Below are positions 1-11,480 of a stretch of 64,000 nucleotides of DNA, piece by piece (the stretch's first letter is position 1; the number at the start of each line of letters is the position of its first letter). The DNA is taken from positions 2,371,001 through 2,435,000 of the forward strand of contig CAMPEX010000001.1 in the NCBI GenBank assembly GCA_946807835.1. The letters run 5' to 3'. The notes beneath the pieces were generated by a model. It ran no database searches, had not been told where the DNA came from, and saw nothing but the letters and a program-made list of their open reading frames with translations. The position numbers and the translations under genes were made by a program. Source of the DNA: Ailanthus altissimus (Eukaryota > Streptophyta > Magnoliopsida > Sapindales > Simaroubaceae).

Positions 1-235
1 TCTAATCATTTTGGGTATATTATTACATCTTCAATTTTTTAAGGGTGAAATTTGTCTATGTTATATTAATGGGGGTATAGTAGTTTGTGAACGATATTTT
101 GCTTATACCTAGAACTTGTGATTAATTTCTTCACGACTTGAATTCTCCTTATAAACAAGTTCTTGATGACTCACCTATTGAAAATATTAGATGCATTGTT
201 TTGATGAGATAAAATACATTGAAATATTATTATTA
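1..235. other. No gene seen; probable retroelement flank
   Basis: No open frame of note and no recognisable domain. It is AT-rich and ends just before a polypurine tract, so it is probably the decayed 3' end of an LTR element whose LTR follows. This is inference from position only. Confidence 0.35.
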
Positions 236-1080
236 AAAGGGGGAGAAATACTAATTGTTTATTCTTTAAATTATATTTAACGTCATAAATGCACCACCAC
301 TGTTAAAAGAGAATTATTTTTTAAATGCCTTTTGTGGATGACAAAAGAGGAAAAAATGTATTTTGATAATTTTGGTATGCATATTCAATGCTTTTTATGG
401 TAACTTTATTGAGATTTGTTTTAAAGCTCTACATATATAAAGGGCAATACACTATAGCGGCATTTAAGTCATTGCAGTGGTACTGTAGCAATGTAATTCA
501 CTGTAGCAGTACTGTAGCACAATTACTTTTTTGGCTCTTTATAAATACCTCACTCATTTGAAGCTCTCCACAATTAAAAACGCATCATATATCAATTTGA
601 GAGTTTATTTGTTCTTACACCTTTATATTAGCTCATTTGCGAGTTTAAAATCTTTTGTATTTGTTATAATTCTTACATTGGGTTTATTTAAGTATTTGTG
701 AAAAACATTTTGAAAGTTGAGTGATTACTCTTTTGTTGTAAGGGTTCAATTGGTACCTTGTAAACTAATTTATTGTCGAGGTTTTTTGACACCTTGAAAG
801 TCAAGTGTATTGATTCTTGGCCTTGGTTTAAGGGAAGCTAGTGGAATCCTCAACGCGAATTACTTAAGGCATGAACGTAGGCCGTATGGAGTACCGAACG
901 GGATAAAATTCTAGGTGCAAATTCTCTTTATCCCTTACTCTCTTTATTTTCCCATTCTAGTTATCATCTTGTGATTATTTATTGTAATTTATTTATTTTT
1001 TAAATTTTTTTACATTTTAAATAATAGTATAAAATGTTCATATTAGTGCATTAATTTTTAAATTACCCACCCCTTCTTAG
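236..1080 (+). mobile_element. Degenerate LTR remnant behind a polypurine tract
   Basis: A purine run AAAAGGGGGAGAAATA (235-250) looks like a PPT. After it comes a stretch with a TATA-like TATAAATA (540-547), preceded by four close copies of a CTGTAGCA-like motif (about 450-520). Further on, 'gaacgtaggccgtatgg' and 'accgaacgg' (about 870-900) resemble sequence near the 3' end of some plant copia LTRs. No TSD or partner LTR was identified, so the right boundary is a guess. It could also be a non-autonomous LTR unit. Confidence 0.4.
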
Positions 1081-1142
1081 GTTGCCTATCTAGAATTTTC
1101 ACTTGCAATCCACCACCACCATTTCCCTAACATCTTCACAAG

Positions 1143-1640
1143 CAAAAACTTGACTAAAAGTTCTTTATGTTTTTAGAGGTATTCAAGAAGCTAAACATCA
1201 ATATTTCTTTCATTGATACCTTGGAAAAAATGCCCAGTTATGTCAAATTCTTGAAGGACATCTTGTCTAAGAAAAACAGACTGGGATATTTTGAGACAAC
1301 AGCCTTAACAGAAGAGTGCAATACCATCGTACAAAAGAAATTGCCACAAAAGCTTAAAGATCTAAGGACTTTACCATTCCATGCACTATTAGAAACTAGT
1401 TCTTTGGTAAAACTCTATATGACCTAGGAGCTAGTATAAATTTAATGTCACCATTAATATAGAGGATGATCGTGAGATTCCAATTATCCTTGAAAGACCA
1501 TTCTTGGCTATGAGTATAGAACTTATAGATGTGAAGAATAGAAAACTTATAATAAAAGTCCAAAGCAAGATGTGAGATTTAATGTTTCCAAGGCAATAAA
1601 GTTTACAAGGGAATCTAAAAATTGTTCCAGAATCGACGTG
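1143..1640 (+). pseudogene. Gypsy gag/retropepsin fragment (family Y copy 1)
   Basis: The open part (1167-1427) reads FLEVFKKLNINISFIDTLEK, then MPSYVKFLKDILSKK and LTEECNTIVQKKLPQKLKD. This is the conserved segment just before the aspartic protease in Athila/Tat-like gypsy polyproteins. The frame stops after the PFHALLETSS stretch. A few bases later another frame holds the protease active-site region, read as GASINLM, and then sequence matching the 'IILGRPFLA' strand of retropepsin in yet another frame. Part of the protease between these pieces is missing. The piece is dead and not a host gene. It belongs with the downstream noncoding region and LTR up to about 7905. Confidence 0.8.
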
Positions 1641-2709
1641 GTGTACATAACTAAAGAAAGAACCTCTTACAGTCACATGAAACAAATGAATCTCATTCTA
1701 AAGCTTGTGAGAAAGCAAATTTGTATCAAAGGAAAACTATGAAGAGATGAGATAAAAAGATTGTAAAGAGGAAATTCAAACCAAGTTGGTGGCATTTTCT
1801 CTTTCTATTTAATATTGAAATTCTTCTTGGGAAAACTAAGAATAGGATGGTCAGAGCCACTTTTTTAGAGTATTTTTATACAGTTATGGAATTCAAGGAT
1901 GAGAATTCCAAGAGAACCTTAAAGATAATAGACAAACATCTCAAGCAATATTATGGATGAGAGATCAATCTAATAAAGTCCTCTGTCACTCTAAATAATC
2001 CAAACATAAATAACAGAGGGTGTCAAGCCAATGGCATTAAATCAAACACTTCTTGGGAGGTGACCCAAGTTAAAAGTATTATTTTTGTTCTTATTTAGAA
2101 ATATATATTAAAAAAGTAGGTTAATGTCGCAGCGCCTACAAAGTTAGAACTTGAGTATCGCAATGTAAGGAAGACAGAGCTGTGGTACCAAAACCTAGAA
2201 AGAAGCTATAGTTTCTAGGTCTCAATGTCATAACGTTGAGTCACGCCAACTTATCTAGCCCTTTAGCCACAACATATGAAAGAAGATTATGGCAAGGATG
2301 ATGATTCGATTGACATGTCAGATAAATGAGCATAGTATGCTATTAGAGAGCTGTGGTACCAAAACCTAGAAAGAAGCTATAGTTTCTAGGTCTCAATGTC
2401 ATAACGTTGAGTCACGCCAACTTATCTAGCCCTTTAGCCACAACATATGAAAGAAGATTATGGCAAGGATGATGATTCGATTGACATGTCAGATAAATGA
2501 GCATAGTATGCTATTAGGTAAGTGTTCTATTCTTATTTCTTTCTATTGAGGATAATTTCAATCTTAAGTTTGAGGGAGGGAAATATTTTCGGTGTTAATT
2601 TTTGACTTTATATCTTATCTATCAAATTTGCCTGCTCTTTTTCTAATTTTTGTTTTCCATGTTAATTTTTTTAATAGTTGTTAATTTTGGATTTGGTATG
2701 ATGTTTGCT
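1641..2709 (+). mobile_element. Family Y copy 1: collapsed pol and 3' noncoding part
   Basis: Sequence at 1740-2040 resembles the degenerate pol C-terminus. The string AAACACTTCTTGGGAGG (2044-2060) is the characteristic pol-end sequence of Athila/Tat-like plant gypsy elements, and it recurs near 49603 and, inverted, near 14310 and 23328. RT, RNase H and most of integrase are gone, so this copy is internally deleted. It includes the 171-bp tandem duplication and is interrupted at 2710 by an LTR insertion. Confidence 0.6.
2176..2517 (+). repeat. Exact 171-bp tandem duplication
   Basis: Unit 1 (2176-2346) and unit 2 (2347-2517) read as identical from 'agagctgtggtacc' through 'catagtatgctattag'. 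No difference was seen by eye. The surrounding retroelement is heavily mutated, so the duplication is much younger than its host sequence, unless it is an assembly artefact. Confidence 0.95.
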
Positions 2710-5487
2710 TGACAGGACCTGACCCGAGACCCTTTACTATAGATCCCAGCGGCCCTGCCGGGTACCCCGACGGAAGTTCCTCCGAACCTAACTGGGTAAG
2801 TTAAGAAATTCCGCGAGGCGAACCCCTTTTTAATTCTTGTTACTACTAAGAAAATCTAGTAATATGCATGAAAATGACATCTTAGTTTTAAAAACAAACG
2901 GATAGAGTTTCCCCTATTTTTTGAAAAATCCATATAAACCTGCAAAGAAATTTCACTTCTAATTTCAACACATCTCAATTCTACCAATTCGGACCTCCGG
3001 TCCTTTTCAAATCAAATCCAACACAACTCAATTATTTCGTGTAAATCACAAAATAAGCATAATCATAAAAAGTAAAAACGATCATCATAAACTGGAAATC
3101 TCTTCTTTTTGATTCAACTCATACTTACAAATATACATGCCTACAACTATTATGCATAAAGTAAAGAGTGCTATTAGCACATTTACATGTACAAAAATTA
3201 TCTTTGGATTCGGCCCACTACTCGGCGATAGGAGAATCAGCAGCTTGGGTTCCGAGACCTGCACCTAGGAAAGGGGTTTAAAACATAAAACATAAAACGA
3301 GTGAGTTAAAGGAGCTCAGTGAGTGTAAATGAGAATTCAATTACAAGAATAATATACAAAGATAGTAATTTCTAAAGTACATGTAAAAATTATGCTTCTA
3401 AAACGGATGTAAAATTGTAAAATGGTTTCTAATATCATATGTTAATGAAATCTTGCCGAGCGGGTTTTATCTACATCTTTGGAAAACTATATTCAGAATC
3501 TGTATAACATAATAACTGCTGTGTACATATAAATGCATAAATGCTATCGGTAAATTGAAAACTAGTAAAATCCTCGCTCGGCCATTTTCTTTCTAAACTG
3601 TACCAATGGTAACCCTAAAGCTCTATACCAACGCAGCGACTCAACTAGCACCGCATACGTGAGTAGGTCACGGGGCACCTCAACTATCAGCACCCACAGT
3701 GACATCTCAAGACATCTCACTGGCTACGCAGCGGAATCCTACATCGCATGCATATAGCGAGACAATATCCCGTACACATAGAGCGACTCACATGACTCGA
3801 CATCCCGACTTCCCGGAGTTAGTGACACACCCCCAAGACCTGCCCATGTGCACGGGATATACCGGCCGGGTCTAATACAATCATCACCACTATAATCTGA
3901 GGGTACCAATGGCCTTAAAACAAATGCAGAAAGTTTAAAACTATTTCACAAATCCATCATGTAAAAGCATGTCTATGAATATATCAAGATCATAAATCAT
4001 GTTTATGCATCGAAAGCTCATAAAACATACATAGTCATTGTGTGAAAACATAATAACCGAAGAGTAAAAGAAATGGCAGATTTCCACTCACAACCGCTCC
4101 GCGCTTAATTTCGCTCCCGATTCCTGCTCCCGTTAACGCTCTCGGTTATCCTCACCTACGCGTCATAAATGACATTTAGAACCAAATCGAACACTAGAAT
4201 CTCATTTAACTACTAAATGCCCTAATCGGCATACAAATCCTGGAGGTAAACTACTTCCCGATTTTAGTTACGGAGCCATAATCGAAACTAACTCACCATC
4301 TGGCGCCCTGAAAATTATTGAACACCTTATCATTTGATTGGACATACTTGCCCTTCACCTTTCCAACATGGACAATTATGTCTCATATTCTTCATTTTTT
4401 GGTTTTTCATCAACCATATACATTCCATTCACAAAATGCATCATTTACACACAACAATTTAATCAAAACACCACTCAATTCCTAACTTCCCTAAAGTGGT
4501 AGAATTTCACCCTCGGTTCCAACACATTCCTTTTCTCAATTTCTTATTCCAATTACAACAAAATCATGCCAATTTCATTCTAAAGCCCTAATTACAATCA
4601 ATTGAAATCTCTACAACAAAATCACCAAAAATCCTAATTCTCACCTTGCCAATTTCTTCAAATTGATGACTCTTTCAAGCTCCAAACTAGAATTTAACTC
4701 AATCTATGCCAAAAATACACATAAGAACATCAATTAACACATTCTTGAATTCTCACTTATCAAACTCATAAAAGATGCTTTTCTTACCTCTTTTTCTTGA
4801 ATTTCCACTAATAGAGACTTCAATTGAGCTTAGGGATTGGTTTGTAACCTTAATTTAGCTTGATTACACATGAAAAATCATGAAAAAAAAAACTTGAATA
4901 GTCACTGTAGCAGCACCCCCTTTGAAGCTCGAATTTCTCTCTTCTTTTTTTTTTGCTAAGTGTTAGTTTTGATCTCTCTTCAAATTTCTACACACTTCTA
5001 ACATATATATAGTACTCCCTCAATTTACCATTTTGCCCTTCAACTTACTTAAAACTTTTAATTTGCCATTACTTAAAAACTAATTATGTAATTAGTTCAT
5101 TTGTAACTATTTAGTTAGAATAGTTCAAAGAACTAACTAGAACTTCCAACTTGGCAATCCATGAGATTTCTTCTAATTGGTCCATTCTCTAATATATGGA
5201 TTATGTTTCTCAACAAAGGCTTGTTCCATTCATAACCCTTAAATGGAAATTCATGTAGTAAATTAAAATTTTCTTTTCCAAGCCAATAGAGAAAAATTCT
5301 AAAAATATTCTAGGGTCGTCTGGCGCACCGATCAAGTGTGAAATTATCAAATTAAGTCTGATATCTCTCACGTGCGCTATAAAGAAAATATTTCTAATAG
5401 GGTTAAAATCGAGTAACCCTACGGTGTCTTATTTGTTCTATACCGAAATCTAAGCGCCAATACTACTAATAGGGATTGGATATTACA
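2710..5487 (-). mobile_element. 2.77-kb LTR unit, copy A (probable solo LTR), TSD TTGCT
   Basis: The 2778-bp unit begins TGACAGGACC and ends GGATATTACA, so it has TG...CA termini. It is flanked by a perfect 5-bp duplication TTGCT (2705-2709 and 5488-5492), as retroviral-type integrase leaves. By comparison with copy B the element's own sense is the minus strand (TGTAATATCC...TGTCA), with a TATATATA box about 0.5 kb from that start. No coding frame or internal domain is present. Copies B, C and D in this window look roughly 95-97% similar, so the family was active relatively recently. It is most simply a solo LTR of a long-LTR gypsy element; a non-autonomous LTR-only unit is the alternative. 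Confidence 0.85.
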
Positions 5488-6678
5488 TTGCTAATCAATG
5501 ATAAAACTTAGTTATCATTGATATAATTCTTAAGAAACAATAGACATTTCATTTTTGTTATGTTTGATCTTTGTATCAAGTTCTTACTTTATATTTGATT
5601 TCTTGAACATATTGAGCACAAAAGTTATGATCATTTTGTTTATTTGCTACTTAGAGAATTTTTATGCATAACAAAGACACTTAGAGTCTCACACATTCTA
5701 TAACTTGTTTGATTACTACTCAAGACAAAATCCTAGGTCATACATGATTAAGTAAATGATTTTAGGCCATTTGAGCTTTTGAGCCTACCTTTATATGTTG
5801 TTATCCCTAGTTACCCCATTTATGCCTAATGACTATTTTTCTTTGCTAACAACAACTATATCTTAGCCTTGAATAAATTTTTCTTCATAACACTCTTCAC
5901 ACCAAAAAGCATAATGGTCTTGTTAAAGAGTTATAAGAATATTTGAACTTATGGGAAGGAGTGGAATAAAGAATAGTTGTGGGTGTTAAATGTTCACAAG
6001 AAATTTTACAAAATTACGTTTGAGGGTATAGTGACTTATTCAAAAAATAAAAATAAATAAATAAAATGGGGAAAAAGTAGATAAAGTTTACTCCCAACTT
6101 AGAAAAGAAAAGATTGAGCAACAAAGTAGACAAAGAAAGTATGAAATAAGTTTGGGGGATCTTTGGTAAAATTAATGAAAGGTAAGGATGATCCTAGAGT
6201 AGGAATGAGTGTTTATGGTGTAAATTAAGTCAAAATTTATCCGTTTTACGCTACCTTTACCTTAGTCATACGTTACAGGTTTAATAAAGAACTATTTGAT
6301 TCTTAGTTATGTGTGCATTTACATTAGTAGAAAGTGGTATGAAAAACAAGTATATGAAATATGAATAAGAATTCTTTTAGAGATAGTTTTTTCGAATCAT
6401 TGTATGTATAAAGTAATCCAAGTGCAAATAACTAATAAGACAAACTATACACACATACACACACTAAGTGAATCATATATAGGGTAAGGTTAGTACATGG
6501 TTGATATTTTAACTTTTGTGGTGTTTGGAGTTTCTTAAGAATTGTAACTTATATACAATCTTTGAGACATAGTGTTAAGCATCAACCAACCTATTGTTTT
6601 TTTTATTTCTTTCTTTTTCTAGAATTTAGTTTTCTCTCTTTGCTCAAGGACGAGAAAGTTGTTAAGTTTGGAAAAGTT
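5488..6678 (+). mobile_element. Family Y copy 1: 3' noncoding region and PPT
   Basis: This continues the element interrupted by LTR copy A. It is noncoding, AT-rich, and parallels 50300-51459. The end 'gctcaaggacgagaaag...ttaagtttggaaaagttt' (about 6640-6678) corresponds to the conserved 'CTCAAGGACGAGCAAG...TTAAGTTTGGGGGAGTTT' stretch and PPT that precede the 3' LTR in Athila/Tat-like elements. Confidence 0.65.
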
Positions 6679-7905
6679 TGATTGGCGTATTTTATACATA
6701 TTTTTGCTTCCTTAAACTTTGCATTTATTCATTTTAAACATGAATATTTTTCTTTTTAGGTGCTTTATTTTCAATTTGTAGGTTGAAAATCGATGGAACA
6801 AATAAGAATTAAAATCCAAGGAAGACAAATAAAAAAATATCAAATTGCTATAATAACCTACCACAGTAACTTGAAATAGTCATTTTGCTACAATGCTCAG
6901 TATTGGAGTGACTAGAAAATGTATAAGAAGTAGAATGTAAACACCGTGACACTAAGAAGCCAAGGCCGGGGCACTAGATGTTCGGCGATGAATATAGAAA
7001 TCCAAGTCTAACTTTTATTAGATGTTTTACCCTAATTTGAAGATGAAAGCTTATAAATAGAAGTTTTAAAAAACTATTTCAAGGAAGAGAAAAAGAAAGA
7101 TCAATAAATACAACTTCTTGAGAGTTTAAAGCAACTTTTGGGAGAATCGAGAAGGTAAGAAGATTGTAGCAATGTATTTTTATTTCTTTATTCTTTATCT
7201 TCTTGTTTTTATGATGTTAATTTTATTATGCTCTAGAATTTATTTCATTAGGAACCAAACTTCTTTTCTACGGTTTTAATTGGATCTCAATATATAGTTT
7301 GAATTATTTTTACCCTTTTGATTCATACTATTCATCAATTTAGTTGTTTATTCTATCTTATTTTTAATACTTTTTAGATGCTTAATCCACCATTTAGATT
7401 AATTAGGTAACTTTTATGAATTTGAAAAGGGGATTTTAGGTTTAGCCATTGATAGAATAACATAGGATCATTGATTATAATGAGTTCATGTAAGATAAGA
7501 ATATACTTACATGAACCTAGGCTTAAAGAATTCTTTTTTAATTTAGGATTCTTGGTTGGCAATTCTAGTTGAATAATTGATTTAAATAGAGGTATTAGTA
7601 ATTTAAGCGAAGTGTAGAGTATAAAGGTCATGACCCTAGGCTTATCTTTACTAGTGAAATCATAAATTTTGCTACCCCAACTCTTGTTACCTTCTTTTTA
7701 CTAGTTACATCATAAATTCTGCTACCCTAACTCTTATTTTTATATTTATTTTTATTGCACCTTTTAATTATTCCTTTGAATAAATTGAGCACTAATATAG
7801 GTTAGTACTTATAAAATTATTATAGCAATTCCTCATGGGAACGATACTTTACTCTCATTATATTATTTGTTTGTCATAGCATGCACAAGAGCTCTATTAC
7901 AACAT
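6679..7905 (+). mobile_element. Family Y copy 1: 3' LTR
   Basis: It starts TGATTGGCGTATTTTATACA directly after the PPT. It runs through the family's typical interior ('cctcatgggaacgatactttactctcattat' near 7835-7865, found in equivalent form near 15608 and 17020) to a blurred end near 7905. The left edge is firm; the right edge is estimated because no TSD was found. Confidence 0.6.
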
Positions 7906-8877
7906 AACACTTGTCTGGGCATTCCTAAGGACAAATAAGCATGAATGATATGAACACAAAAAGGAAAAAGAAAGAGAAGAGATAAGAGAAATGAGAAAAG
8001 GCCTAAGTAAAATTACCTCTCTTTCTTTTACCTTACATGGTCTAGACCATTCTAGCAACGTCTAAGATAAGCTCTCAATCTCTTTAACCTTTTCTCAAAC
8101 AGAAGATCACTTACTAAACTAGCATGTACTAATGTTCGATAAATCCTCTCATGTTCCTCTGAAATAGGATTTGGTTAAGAAGACTAGGTGACTAAAAAAA
8201 AAGTCAATAAGACATCAATCAATGGTCATAGAAAAAAAATGAGGTGGGAAGTAAAAGACTTGCACTTGAAAATTTAGTAGGGCGCGAGTAAGAACCTAGC
8301 ATAGGTCTAAGGATCTCCTCCCCCAGCATAAAACTAGAATGCTTCCACTCTTTGTTAAATAAGGGCATCTTTTGAATAAGTTTCTGCATCTCATCATCAA
8401 ACCTAACAAATATTTGATTTGGTATAAATATTTGATTTCCTAGAAAGTGGGCTTATATTGAATGGTTCTCGCCTATATCACATATAACCTAGATAAGGCC
8501 CTTCAAAAACTTAGATGCATTAAGTATGGGCTAATTTTAACTAGTTTGACATGCTAATTAAGTAAGGATTCATGGCAGCCTAAGTCTTAACCTAAAGAAG
8601 GCGGGATTAAGGGGGACGTTGCAATAAAAGAGGCTTATTAACAAATTCTCCCATCTTAGGGACCCTTAGAGTAACTTTGGAAAGTATATTGTTCTAGGCC
8701 CTAAATCTAGCAAGGTAAAGCTCGATCACCTATAAAATGTAATTAAGAGATTGATCTAACTCATGCCTCACTTCCTCATTAGTTGAAGTCTCATTATCCT
8801 CAGACTCTACACTTATTGTTCACTTAGAATCTTCCTCGTCTTAACCAATTCAAGCTCGAGGTCTCCCCATAACCAAG
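7906..8877. other. Unassigned repeat-like stretch, no gene
   Basis: About 970 bp without a usable reading frame. Read on the minus strand, parts give broken peptides such as KPLLLQRP, suggesting an old transposon coding region, but I cannot assign a family. It contains A-rich purine tracts near 7955-8000. Confidence 0.3.
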
Positions 8878-9126
8878 TGATGACTACATTTTATATCCAT
8901 TGTTTTGAACTCTTAAACTTAGTAATTGCTCAATTTGAATAAGCAAATGTGGCATTTTATGTGCGTTAATGTCATTTTGTAAGTTTCAAGTTAACGAAGC
9001 TCTTTGGAGTAAATATTCGAGAAAAATATGCAAAATCAATAAAAAGAGGACTAAAATGCTCAAAATATGAAAGGTAACTATGCCGGGGAGCCAATATTTA
9101 GGGACTGTTTACATTAACAGTGCTGT
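8878..9126 (+). mobile_element. Family Y LTR, 5' fragment
   Basis: It starts TGATGACTACATTTTATATCC and aligns with the beginning of the LTR at 15797-17104 ('taattgctcaatttgaataagc' against 'taattgctcattttgaatatgc'). It breaks off at 9126 where a minus-strand element begins. A later part of the same LTR appears to resume near 14691, so the 9127-14690 element is probably nested in it. Confidence 0.55.
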
Positions 9127-11154
9127 GTGATTTCTATAACAAAAATTAACGCAAGTATACGTTATCGCAATAAGTAATATATGATGAGTAGAGTATCGTT
9201 CCCACGAGAATTGTGTCCTAAATTAATACTAAGTATTATGATGTTGGCAACCTAACTTTATCTAGGCTAATCTAAAGGGTAGGATGAATTATTGAATTAA
9301 AAGCAACTGAAAACTAATTAACTAGGTAAATTAAGGAAAAGAGAGATCTATGGCAATGGGGTTCTAGGGACTTGTTTTCCCTCTATTATTCCTATGGTCT
9401 TTGTCATTAGTAATCAACAACCAATTTATGCATTCATTAATCCAGGGTGTATGATTAATCTCATTCCCTCTTTCGAGTGCCGAATGAGATACTATGCATA
9501 TACAACTAAGTTGATATTCCTATCTAACCCGTTATACATACACGCATTAAGCTACCCTTAAACGACTATCCTAAGTTCCTTAGTCTTCCAACTCAACAAA
9601 CTCAAAGCTATGCTTTTTACAACCAACATTGGATTAAACTTTTTCAAATACATAACCCAAATGTTTAAATAAGAAAGTCATTAATTAAATAGCAACTTCA
9701 ACACATATTTTTCAATAAAGTTCCATTAAGGCCTAGAATATATAATTTAACAACAAAATGATAATCTTGCGATATGGTGAATTCTATACAAATGGGATCC
9801 TAGGGTGTTGATTTCATTCTATTCTTCCTATGTTCTTCTTATTTAGCGAATTCATTCAATTCATTAATCAAGGGCTTAAGACTAATCTCATTTCCTCTTT
9901 CGAGTGCCAAATGAGATATTATGCATACATATTCAAGTTGATATGTCTATCTAACTTGTTTATATGGACATCCATTACGCAACCCTTAAATTGATTACCT
10001 AAGAATTAATTTTATTACCTCTCCCGAGTGTCAAATGAAATTCTAGGCATAATGGCATACCCAAAGTGTTTGCACCTGTCACGCATTTTATCAAACATTT
10101 TAAAAAAAAAAAGCACCACATGTAACCCTAGGCATAATGGCACGCCCCCAAAGAGTTTGCGTCTGTCATGCATTTTATCAAACACTTGGAGTGCACCTCA
10201 TACAAATCCTAAGGAAAAATCATGATGATTACCTAAGTGTTATTGGCCTTCCAACTCAATAACAACCTAAGGCTATGTTTCTCCCAAATCCTATAAATAG
10301 GTTAATCTCTTCCAAGAATTAATCCATAAATTCACAACAACCAATTTATTTTCCAATCAATTGGAAGCATTAAGCATAAAGAAACATAAATGAATTACAC
10401 GAATTTATACTAAATCATCCAAACATAATATAAATAAAACTACATCAAGCCTTAGAATCAAGTTTAATCACATAAAAATCCAACCAAAACTAAAATTATC
10501 CAACCATCCATAGATACAACTCATTTAAACAATGTTCATAATTGAAAATTAAAACAAAAGAGAAATACAAATAAAAGGAAAAAGAAAACCAAATTTGGGA
10601 TGTCTCCAAGGTTTCAATCCTTCAAATGTCTTCAATGATGCACAAGAAACCTTGGAGACATCATTTCTTCACTTTAAATTCAAGTTCAAGCCTTCTCCTC
10701 CTTGCAAATTTCGTGCCTCTTGCTGCCTTTTGTTTTCTTTGGCTCAATAATGGGCATTTATATAGGTTTAAGGTTTCAAAAAGAGGACAAAAATGTCTTT
10801 AAAAGAGTGCCCTGAAATCAGTGTTGTGACATTCGGGTTCAATGCCGCGGCGTGGAGCTTCTGGAATAGGCGCCTCGACCAATGCCCCAGCTCCGAATAC
10901 CTCGGCATTGCATTGTTCATGCACTATAGAAAATTCACGTTTCACTCGTACTAGTCACGTTTTGAGTATTTTAGTCCCTACTCGGATTCTCATCTCAAAT
11001 ATCTTCATTTGCATCCGATTTTTGGTATTTTTGCTCTGATAATGCTTAAACTTATAAAACAACATTAATATGCATAAATAGCCAAATTATTAGGATAAAT
11101 TGAACAAACATCAAGTTAGGAGGATAAAATAGTTTACACAATTACGCCCTATCA
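9127..11154 (-). mobile_element. 3' LTR of minus-strand family-Y derivative
   Basis: A 2028-bp unit with TG...CA ends (TGATTTCTATAAC ... CGCCCTATCA on the plus strand). The minus-strand reading begins TGATAGGGCG right after a PPT (see 11155). It contains the family's 'gtatcgttcccacgag' motif near 9194. It is longer than sister LTRs because of internal tandem duplication. Confidence 0.65.
9347..10230. repeat. Tandem duplications inside an LTR
   Basis: The block from about 9347 (gcaatggggttctagggac ... attaatctcattccctctttcgagtgcc) recurs, diverged, from about 9783. A smaller repeat follows: 'ctaggcataatggca...gcattttatcaaaca' at 10043-10100 and again at 10128-10186, a period of 85. These explain the unusual length of this LTR. 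Confidence 0.7.
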
Positions 11155-11480
11155 AATACCCCCAAACTTAAATACTTGCTCGTCCTCAAGTAAGAAAGCA
11201 CACGGACAACACTAAAAATGACAACAAGCTGCAAAAAGATATAAAACATTGGGTCGGCAAATGATTAGTAATTTGTCTCAAAAATTTCTCATAACTTCAA
11301 TCCTCAAGGAAATTCTAAACATCAATCCAACACTTATTCATACCCACAAGTGACCTACTTGGTGTGTGTGTGTATGTGAATAGCTAAAATAATTAGTTGC
11401 ATGCACTCGGATTAGTTTATACACAAAAGACAATGAAATGGTCTCTATGAGATTTTTGTTTTAATTTAACACTCCATATG

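Noticed and set aside
2710..5487. 2.77-kb unit as a DNA transposon or host gene with introns
   Set aside because: The ends are TG...CA with a 5-bp TSD, there are no terminal inverted repeats beyond that, and no transposase or coding exons. LTR is the better explanation.
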